A DNA stretch of 64,000 nucleotides from Anopheles merus (GCF_017562075.2 NC_054082.1:62667822-62731821); one strand, 5' to 3'; shown: positions 33,878 through 44,644, numbered from the stretch's first letter. Numbers and translations: made by a program. The notes: generated from the letters alone by a model not told the origin.

Positions 33878-34088
33878 TGTTGGACACAGGACCACCCTGT
33901 GTGCAACGCAGGACAGTTAGCTGTCACACCTCAAAATCTGAATTACCCTTGTCCGAACTACACACCTCTGCTATATGAACTGCGACCATTTTGTGTCAAA
34001 TAAACCTCCTTCTTCATCATTACTTCAACCGAACCACACGTGCTTCTGTCTATTCCTAATTTCCCTACGGCACTGCAAATCTCTAACA
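33878..34088 (+). repeat. copia-2 3' LTR
   Basis: 211 bp, TGTTGGACAC...CTCTAACA, identical by eye to the split 5' LTR, with AATAAA near 34000. Preceded by a purine tract GAGGAGGAG. Confidence 0.95.
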
Positions 34089-34569
34089 AAGATACCATTC
34101 TTTTCATGATAAGTTTGATCGAAGAATCAAAATAAAACCAAACAGCATGACGCATGGCGTGAAATTAGTGTAATTTCAGATACACCTGTCGACTGTTTGG
34201 TGAGGAAATGGAAGTCACTTTGTGGCTCTTTCCGTTTCTACCATGCAAAGGAACAAAAAAGTAAAGTGACTGGTTCATGTAAGTAACTGTTCATTTATCA
34301 TCGACATTCCATAATATTTGATGTTTGATTTGAATTTCAGCTTCATCGAGCATATATAAACCAAAATGGTTTGCATACAGAGCAATGCATTTTATGCATC
34401 ATGCAAAGGAAACTGCATCAACAATGGACACCGTAAGTTAAAGTTACATCCGCATAACGAATAATCAAAATATTTCAAAATATTACATTCAAATGATTCT
34501 TTAATCGTATATCTACATCAGCTCTTTCGGACTATTCAAACCGCATAACTGTAAGTAACGGAATGCTAA

Positions 34570-34968
34570 GGTAACGGTCAGAGACTCGCCATATGCTTTT
34601 GTATGGGATTTGAAGTTTATAATGCCGCAAATACACGACGCGCGTTTCCCTGGGCACGTCCAAACGCGTATAACTGTTCCGTAGAGATATCTCTGCGATT
34701 CTGAGTTTTCGTGATCGAATGACATTCCATTTCTATGGATGGATCGTTATATGCGGGCGCGGAAACGCGCGTAATATATTTACGGGCTAACAGCACTTGC
34801 TAATTTGCCGCATCGCCGCTTGCAATTTTATTTCAAATGTTTCAAAAAATATTAAATAATGATTATCCTTGTCAAGAAACAACAATATCTCATATAAATA
34901 CCCCAAACAAGTAGAAAATTGAGAAAATTAATTTCTTGCTACTTGCGGCAATTCTCTGACCATTACCT
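34570..34968. repeat. inverted-repeat element in a MADF intron
   Basis: GGTAACGGTCAGAGACTCGCC at about 34570 is mirrored by GGCAATTCTCTGACCATTACC at 34946-34968. A second internal mirror (ACGCGCGTTTCC near 34640, GGAAACGCGCGT near 34760) lies inside. Likely a MITE of about 400 bp; family and target duplication not determined. Confidence 0.45.
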
Positions 34969-35099
34969 ATCGACAAACCCATCGAATCGTCAATTCCGTA
35001 TATGTTTGACAGGAGTTTGACGAATATCCTTCTGAAGACTGGCTAAAGCAGAGAAACGGTAATTTTCTCGATTTCTTGTTCATAGAATCAACATAAATA

Positions 35100-35268
35100 T
35101 AGTGGAGCATCGTTTATCCAGGTACCTTTCATACGGTTGTCCGTGTATTTGTGCTATTTAGAAATGACAGCTCAATACAAAATTGGCATCTTTTGCAAGG
35201 TATATGTTTTGAAAAAATTAAAAATACATACTCTTATTTTCCGAACCCGGATAAACGGCGTTACACTG
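35100..35268. mobile_element. pogo/Tigger-like MITE
   Basis: 169 bp between TA dinucleotides. The left end TAGTGGAGCATCGTTTATCC and the complement of the right end CAGTGTAACGCCGTTTATCC are similar. Short length, TA target and CAGTG-type ends suit a non-autonomous pogo-group element. A related left end occurs at 46024. Confidence 0.6.
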
Positions 35269-35493
35269 TATTTAGTTGTAGTAGATAGTGTAGAAAATGT
35301 GAATGATTAACTTTTGTTTTCGTATTTTTTTAACAGTAGTCTAGATAAATCCATCCTCAAAATATTGTACTCCACTTATGTAGTAGTTCATTTTTTATTC
35401 CGTTTATATTCAAGTGTCAATATGTACATGCATTACTCTTATTCAAACATTTTTACACAATCATCTAAACTAACAAAATGAAAACATAATTCT

Positions 35494-37763
35494 TTAATGA
35501 TTAAACAGATAGTTTGCAAATTGCATCCTCATATCATTGAGTTCGTTTGAAGGTCTTATTCTAATACCTGCTAATCTAGTTATGGGTGGTGCAGAATTTG
35601 ATTCGGAGCGGAAAGATCCGTTAATTGTCTTGCCATTATTTTGTGCATCTGTTCCTTGTGCGAAGTATAAGTCTCCCGAATGACTAGCTCGAATAAAATT
35701 GTGCAAATATACAGTAGCGAGAACTATTTCCTTGACATGTGTGGGTTCCAAAGGTATACATTTATCTAAAACTCTAAATCGACTGTTGTGAATGGCAAAA
35801 GTGTTTTCCACGATTGCCCTAGATCTTGAGTGGCACACATTAAAGTTTCGTTGGATTGTACAGCTGGGAGGAGTGCCACTGAAAGGTCGTAAACAATATT
35901 TGCTTAAAGCAAATACTTTGTCTCCAAGTAGAACATGAGGCATTTTTTTCGCATAAGGCGTACTTAAAATTTGAGGCTCGGTGAGATTTAAAATATTGTT
36001 TTCTAATTGGGGATATATAGCACAATTTTTAAAAACACCACCGTCAGATATACGACCTTGACATCCTACATCTGCATATAAAAAATTGTAATTAGCATCT
36101 ACAATTGCTAATAGCACAATACTGTGGAAACCCTTGTAGCTATAGTATTCACTTCCACTGTTACGTGGCTTTTTTATTTCTATGTGTCGTCCATCCATCG
36201 CCCTAATAACATGTGGAAACCCTTATTTTACTTCAAATTCATCGGAAATTTGCATCCATCTTCCGGTGTAGATGGAATCTAAAAATAAAATTTCATAGAA
36301 ATTAACCATAACTATACCTATATTTTCATTAAATATTACTATATTTGAAACAATTAAAACTATCATCGCTTTTCTTTTGATTGTGTTTCAGATGGGAAGG
36401 AACTGGCCATCATCATCATCATCATCAAACCCTTTAACATCACACCAAGAGACTTCAGACATAAAAATACCTATAGTTGTGGATCTAAATTCTCCAATAG
36501 ACTACTATTGGATACAATTGGACTACTATCCAATAGGCTACTATTACGCCAGATAATTTAGAACAAACTGCTGAATTGAGGGTTTTACCAAATACTCCAA
36601 TACAAAACACACAACACCCAGTTATGTCGGAGTCGTCGACAAGAATATCAATCAGTAATATACTAAACAACCAACCATCCATACAACAGTTAACGCAGGA
36701 AGCTCGGACACAATCATCTACACCACCATCTTCGGTTTCACAAACATTCTGATTGCAGCCTTCCGAACCATCAAACCGTCGAAATCGACGACCTGCGCAG
36801 GTAAGAAATGGTAGAACAAGACAAATGGCTGATAAGAACAAGACAAATCCCTTGAAAATGATGGAGAATTGGTACGATTGCTAAGGAATCTGACCAATCA
36901 AACATCGCAGATAACAGATCCAGAAGCGGTTGAAATGTCTACTGCATTTTTACAAATGATGAAGAGAGTTCCAGCCGAAAGAAGACAAAATACTTTTGGG
37001 AAGGTCCAGGAAGTATTTGCAAATACATACAAGCATGACGAAGACGTATTGAAGTATGGAAGGGCGCTGTGCAACTTGCTACAGTTGATGGACTCATCAA
37101 ACAGAAAAGAAACTTTCAACCAACTCCTAAGAGTTATAAATGATCGTTTAGGTGAATATTAAGTTTGATGAGTTAGACTTACAATTAATTCATAATTTAG
37201 AATTAAAAATGAAAAATAAATAAAATTGAACTTTGCAGTTACACTATGTTGCTTAACACGTGCTTACCTGAACAAATTCGCTAAGTGCAGTTATAACGGC
37301 CTTACATACTTGATGAATAATACGACCAATTGATCTAACCGACACCTGAAATAAAATTATGAACTTGCTACTTGCTATGAACTGTGCTGAATTTTCTTTT
37401 ATTTCTTACCTGGAACACATAATGAAGACTTGCAAATCTATCACCTGTCGCAAGGTATCTTAAAGTTATTAAGAGCCTTTCTTTAGGAGTAATAGCCAAT
37501 CTCATATTTGTATCCTGCATACGAATTATGGGTTCGGTCCAAGAAAGCAGAAGGTCGAAGTTTTGCTTCGTCATTCTTAGCAAGTTTAGTGTTGCAAAAT
37601 TGGATTCCTCCTCCATTAAAGTGTTCAATAATCTGACTCCTGCTTCATTTTTTTGTACCATTATAGGCCTCATCCACCAGCGCCTAATGGATCGAAGTAT
37701 ACGTCGGCGACGCATAGTCAACAATCTTGCCAAAATTCCAGACCATTGCGGTGTATGCATCAT
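35494..37763 (-). pseudogene. PIF/Harbinger DDE transposase, three exons, broken
   Basis: Exon 1 37763-37410 (RRWWMRPIM, LLRMTKQNFDLLLSWTEPII, PKERLLITLRYLATG), intron 37409-37346 (GTAAGA...CAG), exon 2 37345-37268 (SVRSIGRIIHQVCKAVITAL), a 989-bp intron, exon 3 36278-35494. Both junctions are in phase. Exon 3 holds the DDE_Tnp_4 core: first Asp in RAMDGRHIEI, second in ADVGCQGRISDGGVF (GRxSDGGVF motif), and a C-terminal segment near RAIVENTFAIHNSRFRVL. One base is missing near 36260 and a TAA lies shortly after (about 36227), so exon 3 is read intact only from 36198. It would cut and paste the element together with the MADF partner. Confidence 0.8.
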
Positions 37764-38387
37764 TGCTATGATCTGCGTTTCTCGCCAATTATACTCGCCA
37801 TAACGTTGTATTTATATTAGACTTACATTTTTACCGTTTACTTATTGCGCTGTTGTGTTGAAAATGTCTTCAAAGATCCTTGGTTAATATCATTTGACAA
37901 CGACAGTGTGTTGCAAAATAAAACACGTTAGAGGTGCTTTGCTGTTTATGTAATTGTATCAAAATATATTTTCTATTTTAATTCACACAAAGCTATTAAA
38001 ATATTTTATATTGCAAAACTCAATAATGCATGAGATATACATTTATTTTAATTTACCGTAAGTTCCGTGTTTAACATGAAAATTAAAACGTAAATATATA
38101 TTTGGTTCGTCACTGTATGCAAAATGACACGACTTCTGTCAAGAGGCAAAGCTTTTTGTCATTCGCTAATTTTCAATATTTATTTATTTTTGGTCGCATA
38201 TTTATTTTTGGTGCGGCCACGAGAAAAGCTCTTTTTTGCAGTTGACAAGCAATTTTGACAAAGTTGAAAAATTTTCAACATTTTTTTCAGCTCCGTGGCC
38301 ACGCGCTAAGAGGTGATACTCAGAACGATTGATGTGACCAATACATGCTCATGACATGTTTGTGACCATCGCTTGGTCAGTCACTAT
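37764..38387. other. non-coding, probably Harbinger flank
   Basis: AT-rich sequence with no gene. It should contain the Harbinger end, but I could not pair it with an inverted copy at the other side near 20340-20420. A mirrored GCGGCCACG/GTGGCCACGCG pair lies at about 38210-38310. Confidence 0.35.
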
Positions 38388-38998
38388 ATCATGACTTTTT
38401 TTTTGCTGTGATCAATTTTGCAAAATGTCACTGACATAGTCATGACAAATTCTGGCTGAAACAAAATCATCTCAGCGTCACGAGCTCTACTGCGATGATC
38501 AGAGGTGAGTCTCAAACAGTTGGTGCGACCATCGCATGCTTGGTGACATTGTGTGCAACCAACTCGTGTTCAATCATTTGGTCGAGGCATTTTCAGTCGG
38601 TGATCATCGTGATGGTCATGTGAGATATGCTTTGCGTGCGAGTGGTTCCAAGAAACAAAATGAGCATGTTTTCTCGCTCTGTTTGACCCGACAGATAATC
38701 AAAACAGATAGAGGGAGAAAGCATGCTCATTTTGTTGTTAGAGCCCACGCGCAAGTGTATTTCAAGAATGTCGCGATTATCACCGACAACAATGTCGTGA
38801 CCAAGTGAGTGATCAAAAGTTGGGTGCTAAACTAAATGTCACCAAGCATGTGATTGATCCACCAACTGTTTGAGCATAGTCACTGATCATCTCAGTTGTG
38901 TACGTGATCTGATGTGAGCTTCGTTTCAGTCATGAGTGTTGATGATTGAAACAGTGGCATTTGGCAGCACTGTTCACAGCCAGAAAAAAATCATGATA
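38388..38998. repeat. long inverted-repeat element, foldback-like
   Basis: Arms of about 170 bp (38388-38560 and 38830-38998) are imperfect mirror copies: CAAACAGTTGGTG...CATGCTTGGTGACATT occurs at about 38512-38553 and, inverted, at 38838-38875. The match continues outward through GATGATCAG, CTGAAAC and ATCATGA. The loop is about 270 bp. A related direct copy of the inner motif begins at 38309 (GAGGTGATACTCAGAACG), so the unit may be duplicated. No transposase; the frame at 38536-38808 lies across arm and loop and is not considered a gene. Confidence 0.6.
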
Positions 38999-39221
38999 AT
39001 GCGTGCGCCGGCATTAAGCTAAGCTTGTCAGTCAGAGTATTGCGTTGGACTCAAGAATTCACATGTCGTGTTCAGCATGTCATGACGCACTTTTACTGAC
39101 TATCAGCAATGAGCATCAAGCTACCACGGATATGTTCATTGTTTTCGTTGGTGAAAATCTCGTGATACTCATGACATTTTGCAGCACTGCGTGCAACAGC
39201 ACCAAACGGCATGTGACGACG

Positions 39222-39256
39222 TACAGTGTGTGGATGTGTGTATGTGTGTATGTACT
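39222..39256. repeat. (GTATGT)n-like microsatellite
   Basis: GTGTGTGGATGTGTGTATGTGTGTATGTAC region, simple repeat. Confidence 0.7.
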
Positions 39257-39491
39257 TTTAGGCAGCGAAGATGGATTGAGGTTATGTTTACAAATTGAAT
39301 GAGTTTGATGCAGAAGCGTCTTTGTAATAAACATGTATTTTAGTTGCATATTTCCTGTGTAAAAGTTTGTAATGTGAACTTAAAAGTATTGACCAATGGC
39401 GCTATTCACTTGTGTGCTGTTGGCGAATGTTGAAGCTTCCTATGTTAGTTTGTTGTGCTTAGTGTGAAGCAAAAATGTGTGCTAAAGTGTT

Positions 39492-39698
39492 CTTCTTCTT
39501 TGGCGCAACAACCGCTGTCGGTCAAGGCCTGCCAGTACCCACTAGTGAAGTGAGCTTGGCTTTCAGTGACTTATTGTTATCATAGCAGGATAGTCAGTTC
39601 TGCGTATGGGAGCACGGTCTATTCAGGACTTGAACCCATGACGGGCATGTTGCTACGTCGTACAAGTTGACGACTGAACCACCAGACCGGCTCAACCG
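39492..39698 (-). mobile_element. tRNA-derived SINE, copy 3
   Basis: Full-length minus-strand copy with a (CTT)n left edge, flanked by GCTAAAGTGTT at 39481-39491 and 39699-39709. Same body as copies 2 and 4. Confidence 0.88.
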
Positions 39699-39709
39699 GC
39701 TAAAGTGTT

Positions 39710-40755
39710 ATACACTAGAAATATTTATACGTATCCGTTTAATGTTCGGTTGTACCCATTTAATTTTTTATATTTTTGGGTGTCCTTATCGTTTACCAGG
39801 AGAAACAGATTGGAGGTTAGAGGGAGATACGTGCAGCTATTTCGCCTCCGCAGGAAGTTATGTTAAATAAAGTTGTTGTATTTGTAATTTTTCATTACGC
39901 TGAAATTAAATAACTAATCGGATAAAATTTGCCGTTTAACTTTATGAATAATCGATGTTATCAGTGTTCTTCAGGAGTGTTCCAAGCTGTTCGAAGACAC
40001 ACAAATCCGATTCACCACGTATGCACCCAGCGGATTTCCATCAAAGCCATCAAAGGCGGAAAGCCATCAAAGATGTGGGCATGTTGGTAAGGAAACTTTG
40101 ATTATTTTTGCTTTTAGATTTCTTATCCTTCTTTTTGTTTACAACCTTGGATCGTCGTCGCGGGTCTTATAGGAACTGCGCGGTCAGAGCAACAACCGGA
40201 TGAGCATTTCGTTGCAGGTGGAAATCATCTCAAGTTTGGGAATTGAAGAGAGTTACGGCACACTGTGAACATCGTTGTAAACAATCGATGGTAACATTCA
40301 TATATAGCTTATGAATGCAAGGTTTTATCTAATTATTCATTAATTCGTTATTTATTAATTTGAGCATTAGCGCTCCATCAACGTATGCTGTTTGTTGTTT
40401 TTTTTTTAAAGAAAATTCCTCCAAATGAACAGCCCGGCCTTTCTCGGGTTGTTGTTGCTTGACCGCGACAATTGACACCACAGTTTGCTATAGTCGCATT
40501 GTCGTCGTGTAATCGTGTTATTGCTGTTAACGCACATTGTTTATAGCTAATAGTTAAAATGGCCCAGTTACAGGCTACATCAACCATTTTGTTTTTTTGA
40601 TTCTTTGTACAAGATTTGTTTTGTATGTTTATAGTATTTTCAACACACATTGCAGTATATACAACTATGATTTCTTAATTTTATATTATTTAAAGTTTTA
40701 TAAATTAAATTGTGGGTCGTGTACCTTTTGGAATAAATAACTTATTCATCGGAAT
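39710..40755. other. non-coding, no gene recognised
   Basis: AT-rich stretch with a short tandem word CATCAAAG(G/C) near 40038-40075 and T/A runs near 40395. Its right part may belong to the 3' end of the Helitron, but no CTRR terminus with hairpin was located. Confidence 0.35.
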
Positions 40756-42010
40756 TCACATTGTTGCCGTATGTCGTATAACTCTTGCCGATGAAGAGCG
40801 GCAATTCTGCGAACTCTTTCCGCCGTTCAGCATCTTGAACAGTCTGGGCTGTCTGCACACGCCTTTTTTCCCGCAAACGCAATACCCTAAATTAGCCCCA
40901 CAGCATGCTCTGCCAGATGCACTGTTGCAGAACCTAGACGTTGGTATCAGTCGGAACTCGCCACATAGCAGCACTACCTTATCACTGAACGTTTGGCGAT
41001 TTCCCATAACGTCCTGTAAGGCGCGAGCTTCAAAAGCTTGGATGTCTCGTTCCATACGTTTCGTGGTGGTGCCCACTGATCTTAGGGTATGTGTTCCATC
41101 CTTGTCAAGGGGGAGTGATAACCTGCTCTATTTTCAAATGACTCAACCAAAATATCAGTGAAGCCTGTTGCATACATTCAGCCTGTGCTGACTGTACCCG
41201 GATGTTACAGGAACTGTTAGTGTCCAGGTTGAGCGATAGCTTGAATTTAGAGTGTAGCGTTCGTCCCCCGTTCTGCAGCAGAGCACCAATTCTACTCGAA
41301 GCCCCGGCGATTGCAATTTTTTAATTGGCGTCGCGTGTACGCAAGGATAGTTTGGAGCAGAAACAGCTTACCGGTGCCACCAGGTTCATCAAGGATAGAT
41401 TGTTCTGTCAAACTGTAGCTATCCACTGCTGCAGTAACTAAATCGTACACCGTTCGTTGTTTATTCGGTTCACTTTGCTAATATGTTGTTCATCACATTG
41501 ATAGCATAAGAGTGCTCCACGTCCACCAGGGAATATATTTCGTCAGAGGATATGGCAGATTGTAGCAGGTCTGGTCGTATTTGCACAAAGTCGGTTAACT
41601 GCGGCTCGCAAACTCGGATACTCGGAAACATCGTCTGCGTCTTCTTAGGTGCTGATCAATGGGTCGCAGCGCTTTAAGGAGCCTGACAGTTCGCAACAGC
41701 CGTTTCTCCTCGGACACTTCAACAAAGTATCGGTCCTGATTTTGCCGGTGAAAGTCTTAACAAACGTGGTTCACGTTTGAGTCCTACAATAAGAGAAGAT
41801 TCTGAGACGTTCCCTCCGACAATATAAGGGCAAATAGGTGACGCACATAATTGAACCTTTTGAGACTACTTCCTGTAGGGTCCTGGATATTTTGGTGTCG
41901 TCCTGCAGCAATCCGAACATCACCACCATGCAGCTAATAACGATTTTAGTCTGGCGGTGGCGCACGATCCACTGGTTACCCGTACCAACATACCAGGGAA
42001 GCTGATACAA
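40756..42010 (-). pseudogene. Helitron helicase domain, degenerate
   Basis: Minus-strand fragments in several registers follow the order of the Pif1-like helicase of Helitrons: a leader segment (GLLQDDTKISRTLQEV at about 41940-41880), Walker A DEPGGTGKLFLLQTILAY (41395-41340), GGRTLHSKFKLSLNL (about 41270-41220), then FEARALQDVMGN...KVVLLCGEFR (about 41040-40955), where the family has GDFR(Q). Multiple stops and shifts; no Rep endonuclease (HUH) seen. The helicase would unwind DNA during rolling-circle transposition. Confidence 0.65.
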
Positions 42011-42258
42011 TTAATTTTAAACTTACCTGTACTTATTTAATCTTTGTGCCATTTAGATCACTTCATACATATTACAAAACTGCACATATGTATGGACGAT
42101 CTTCGTATGTTTTTTTTAGGTAAATATGGTTGTCGTTTTTCGTACGACGCCTACATCGATGAATCTCTATGTCTGTGCAAAGTGTGCAAAAAATACCAAC
42201 ATAGTACAAAAATCATCCAAGCTATCCGCATCTAACATCAACTCACTAACCAACATCG

Positions 42259-42297
42259 TCTCACTATAGAGTGAAAAAGTAACGCTCTATAGTGAGA
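42259..42297. other. perfect 13-bp stem-loop
   Basis: TCTCACTATAGAG and CTCTATAGTGAGA with a 13-nt loop (42272-42284). It could form a stable hairpin. Function unknown. Confidence 0.7.
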
Positions 42298-42390
42298 GAT
42301 AGAAAATGAGAAGCTTTTTGTAAAATTTGTTATAGGATTCAGATGCACCAGCATTATTTATTTTCCGGAATATCGTTAGCGTTGTTCTTC

Positions 42391-43827
42391 TTAATTAGAC
42401 GGAAGACGCTTGAAACTAGCACCTGAGTCAATCGTCAAACGGTTGACAGTGAGCAATAAAGTACAATAAATGATAGTAGCAAAAACGCAGCAAAAACTGA
42501 TATTTGTATCTATCCTTTGAGTATAACTGGAAAATGCAAAATCATCTTCAGCTATTTTTGCTTCAAAAGCATCAAACTGTTGTTCATTTCCGATTTGTTC
42601 CATGCCTAAACTCTGCGCATTTCTTCTGATACCTTTCATAGGATTCAGTATTGTGAACTGCTCATTTAAAATCACCATTATCTGAGCGCTGCGTGCATCT
42701 ATTTTCGTTAACAGCATCCGACAACGAGGGCAGCAGCTTCCAGAATGCTCTGTAGAAGTAATTGAAAGGACTGCTTAATTTGCTCCTGCTGCATTCTGGT
42801 GTTCATCGTCGGTGATCATCATTATTGGCGACGAAAGCAGCACAGGTTCGTACACCGAAAACGTAACAGAACTCGACGGTTGACGGTTTCAGATCACTTT
42901 TTCTGGTTATATTTTCAGGCAAATTTATCACAACAGGACCAGTTGCTCGTTCAGTCGTTATGTACGATGTACCGCCGCTTGTCGATGGCTCTTGGTTACC
43001 ACCATCAACTATCTTGCCTGGCGATCGGATCTGGCTAGGAACACTGGTAAAAGATTGCTCAGATATAGCAGTACTCGTTGATGGTTTTTTAACATTAACC
43101 TTAATCATTTTGGCGGCTCACAACACAAACAGATCCTTCAGCAGCCGCTATCGCCGATGCAGAAGCACTGGTGGCTAATTGTTGTCTTACAACAGCAGTC
43201 TTCATACCACGCTGATTCTTCGGAGCATGAACTTCGGCAAACGATGCAATCGATGGTACTGCCGATCCCGTCAATGCCTGTTGTCTACCGATCTTCATAC
43301 CTGATTCCCGCGGTATAGCATCAGCAACCGGTACCAATGATGGCGCAGCAGTACAAGTTGACGGTTGCAGTCCATGTTGCTGGCCTAGCGGACGGAATGG
43401 TGCAGGAACACGAGGTAATGTTGACCGATGATGATTACCATCACCGGCACCCGAGACCAGCGCTGACACTGCATCCCTTACCTTCACCTGTTCAACAACA
43501 CGAACTGGCATTCATTGTTAACTGATCCGAGCGGGCTGACCAGCCACTGAAACCACCGATGGCACTGCAATTGTTGTCGGAAGTTGTCCAACAACACGGA
43601 CCGGCAATCCGGGAGGACGAATGGCACGAGGAATGGCAACCGAAATCACCGATGGCACTGCACTTGTTGTCGGGAGTTGTCCAACAACACGGACTAGTAC
43701 ATCTAACTGACGAAACGACTGCACACCCGCAATGGCCGAAGGCATCACTTGTAGAGGAAGTGGTACTTGAGACTTCCACAACTTCTTCCTCCAAACGAAG
43801 ACACGTTAGTTTATCTTGCGTCGACAT
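42391..43827 (-). pseudogene. degenerate minus-strand gene with Pro-Val-rich repeats, perhaps DUF4806 at the end
   Basis: Starts at an ATG at 43827 (MSTQDKLTCLRLEEEVVEV). From there the most gene-like reading changes register and contains an internal repeat of about 35 residues (VRVVGQLPTTSAVPSV, VRVVGQLPTTIAVPSV, then MPVRVVEQ), followed at 43108-42803 by a Ser/Thr/Pro-rich part (KPSTSTAISEQS) and at 42717-42391 by a segment (FDAFEAKIAEDDFAFSSYTQRI) that resembles DUF4806-type insect proteins. Several frame breaks and stops. I do not recognise the protein with confidence; it may be a transposon gene or a decayed host gene. Confidence 0.4.
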
Positions 43828-44005
43828 GGTGTAACTTCTGCAAAATGTACGGAATTGCACTAATATTTTCAAATTTACACAATAGACACTGAACATACAT
43901 TTTTGCTGGAACTGGTGATTTAATTTTAGACACTTTTGCTCGAGGCATTCGATGTATTAACTTTGGAGTCTGAAGTTTAACTTAAATCGTGTATCAAAGT
44001 GTTAG

Positions 44006-44015
44006 CCCTTTTATA
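44006..44015 (-). promoter_or_regulatory. TATA box
   Basis: TATAAAAGGG on the minus strand, about 180 bp upstream of the ATG at 43827. Transcription would start near 43980. A strong match to the core motif, placed correctly for the degenerate gene. Confidence 0.55.
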
Positions 44016-44435
44016 CTGCATTTCGAGCAGACTTATGAATGAGTGGGAGGAGCTAAAGGACTTGTGAAAGAACGATTAGGATATGGTTTGATGTCGAATA
44101 TTGTGCCTGTTGCTTGTAATACCGAATGTTGCCAAGCTCACGTACCCGCGTTTTATGTACCCATGCTAAATTGAAGCAAGGTTGAAGTAAGTCTGACAGT
44201 ATCTAAAGTAATATAAAGACAATATGATAAACTAGTTAGAAATGTTTTTTTTTTCATTTCAGCTAATATGCCATGCGAAAAAGCAAAATAAACATTTAAT
44301 TTTCATGTTTATTAAGTTAAACCGACATTTTTTTTTCATCTAAAACGTTTTTTATGTGTTTTTTTTTTCTCATCGCGTTTAGGCGTCGTGTATCAGATAG
44401 CAACTACTAATAATTTCGTCGTCTGAAGCGGACAG

Positions 44436-44644
44436 GGCCGGTCTGGTGGTACAGTCGTCAACTCGCACGACTTAACAACATGCCCGTCATGGGTTCAAGT
44501 CCCAAATAGACCGTGCCCCCATACGTAGGACTGACTATCCTGCTATGGTAATAAAAAGTCACTGAAAGCCAAGCTCACTTCACTAGTGGGCACAGGCAGG
44601 CCTTGACCGGCAGCGGTTGTTGTGCCAAAGAAGAAGAAGAAGAT
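44436..44644 (+). mobile_element. tRNA-derived SINE, copy 4 (reference copy)
   Basis: Plus-strand copy: begins GGCCGGTCTGGTGGTACAGTCG (A-box region), B box GGTTCAAGTCC at 44492-44502, body, and an (AAG)n tail to 44644. Flanked by GCGGACAG (44428-44435, 44645-44652). The A and B boxes would serve as an internal pol III promoter. This is an SINE, not a tRNA gene: no cloverleaf 3' half follows the B box. Confidence 0.9.

Larger units (their letters stand above)
29862..34088 (+). mobile_element. Ty1/copia retrotransposon (copia-2), main body
   Basis: Together with 20520-20682 this is a complete copia element: rest of the 5' LTR to 29909, primer site GGTTATGGGCCCAG at 29910, gag, protease, integrase, RT, RNase H, purine tract GAGGAGGAG, and a 211-bp 3' LTR. 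The LTR copies are identical by eye. It is inserted in a MADF exon; AAGAT occurs on both sides (20514-20518 and 34089-34093), offset by one T at the left. The coding region has an in-frame stop and several frame breaks. Confidence 0.92.
20425..37162 (+). pseudogene. PIF/Harbinger MADF-BESS type DNA-binding protein, split by nested insertions
   Basis: Coding pieces in phase: ATG at 20425-20427, intron 20428-20497 (GTAAGT...CAG), exon 20498-20519 continuing after the copia-2 insertion at 34094-34278, intron to 34340, exon 34341-34432, intron to 36391, last exon 36392-37162. The pieces read as a MADF domain (ILFMISLIEES, then HDAWREISVISDTPVDCLVRKWKSL, then KPKWFAYRAMHFM) and a C-terminal BESS-like helix (STAFLQMMKRVPAERRQNTFGKVQEVF, 36940-37020). 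MADF proteins are the second gene of many PIF/Harbinger elements and help the transposase bind DNA. Broken by a deletion and stops in the MADF domain, stops and shifts in the last exon, and a 13.6-kb insertion. Confidence 0.65.

Noticed and set aside
38536..38808. 90-codon frame
   Set aside because: It spans the arm and loop of an inverted-repeat element and has no recognisable motif.
40712..41161. 149-codon plus-strand frame
   Set aside because: It lies opposite the Helitron helicase fragment, whose motifs are on the minus strand.
44436..44510. tRNA gene
   Set aside because: A and B boxes are present, but there is no acceptor-stem partner; the repeated body, (AAG)n tail and target duplication show a SINE.
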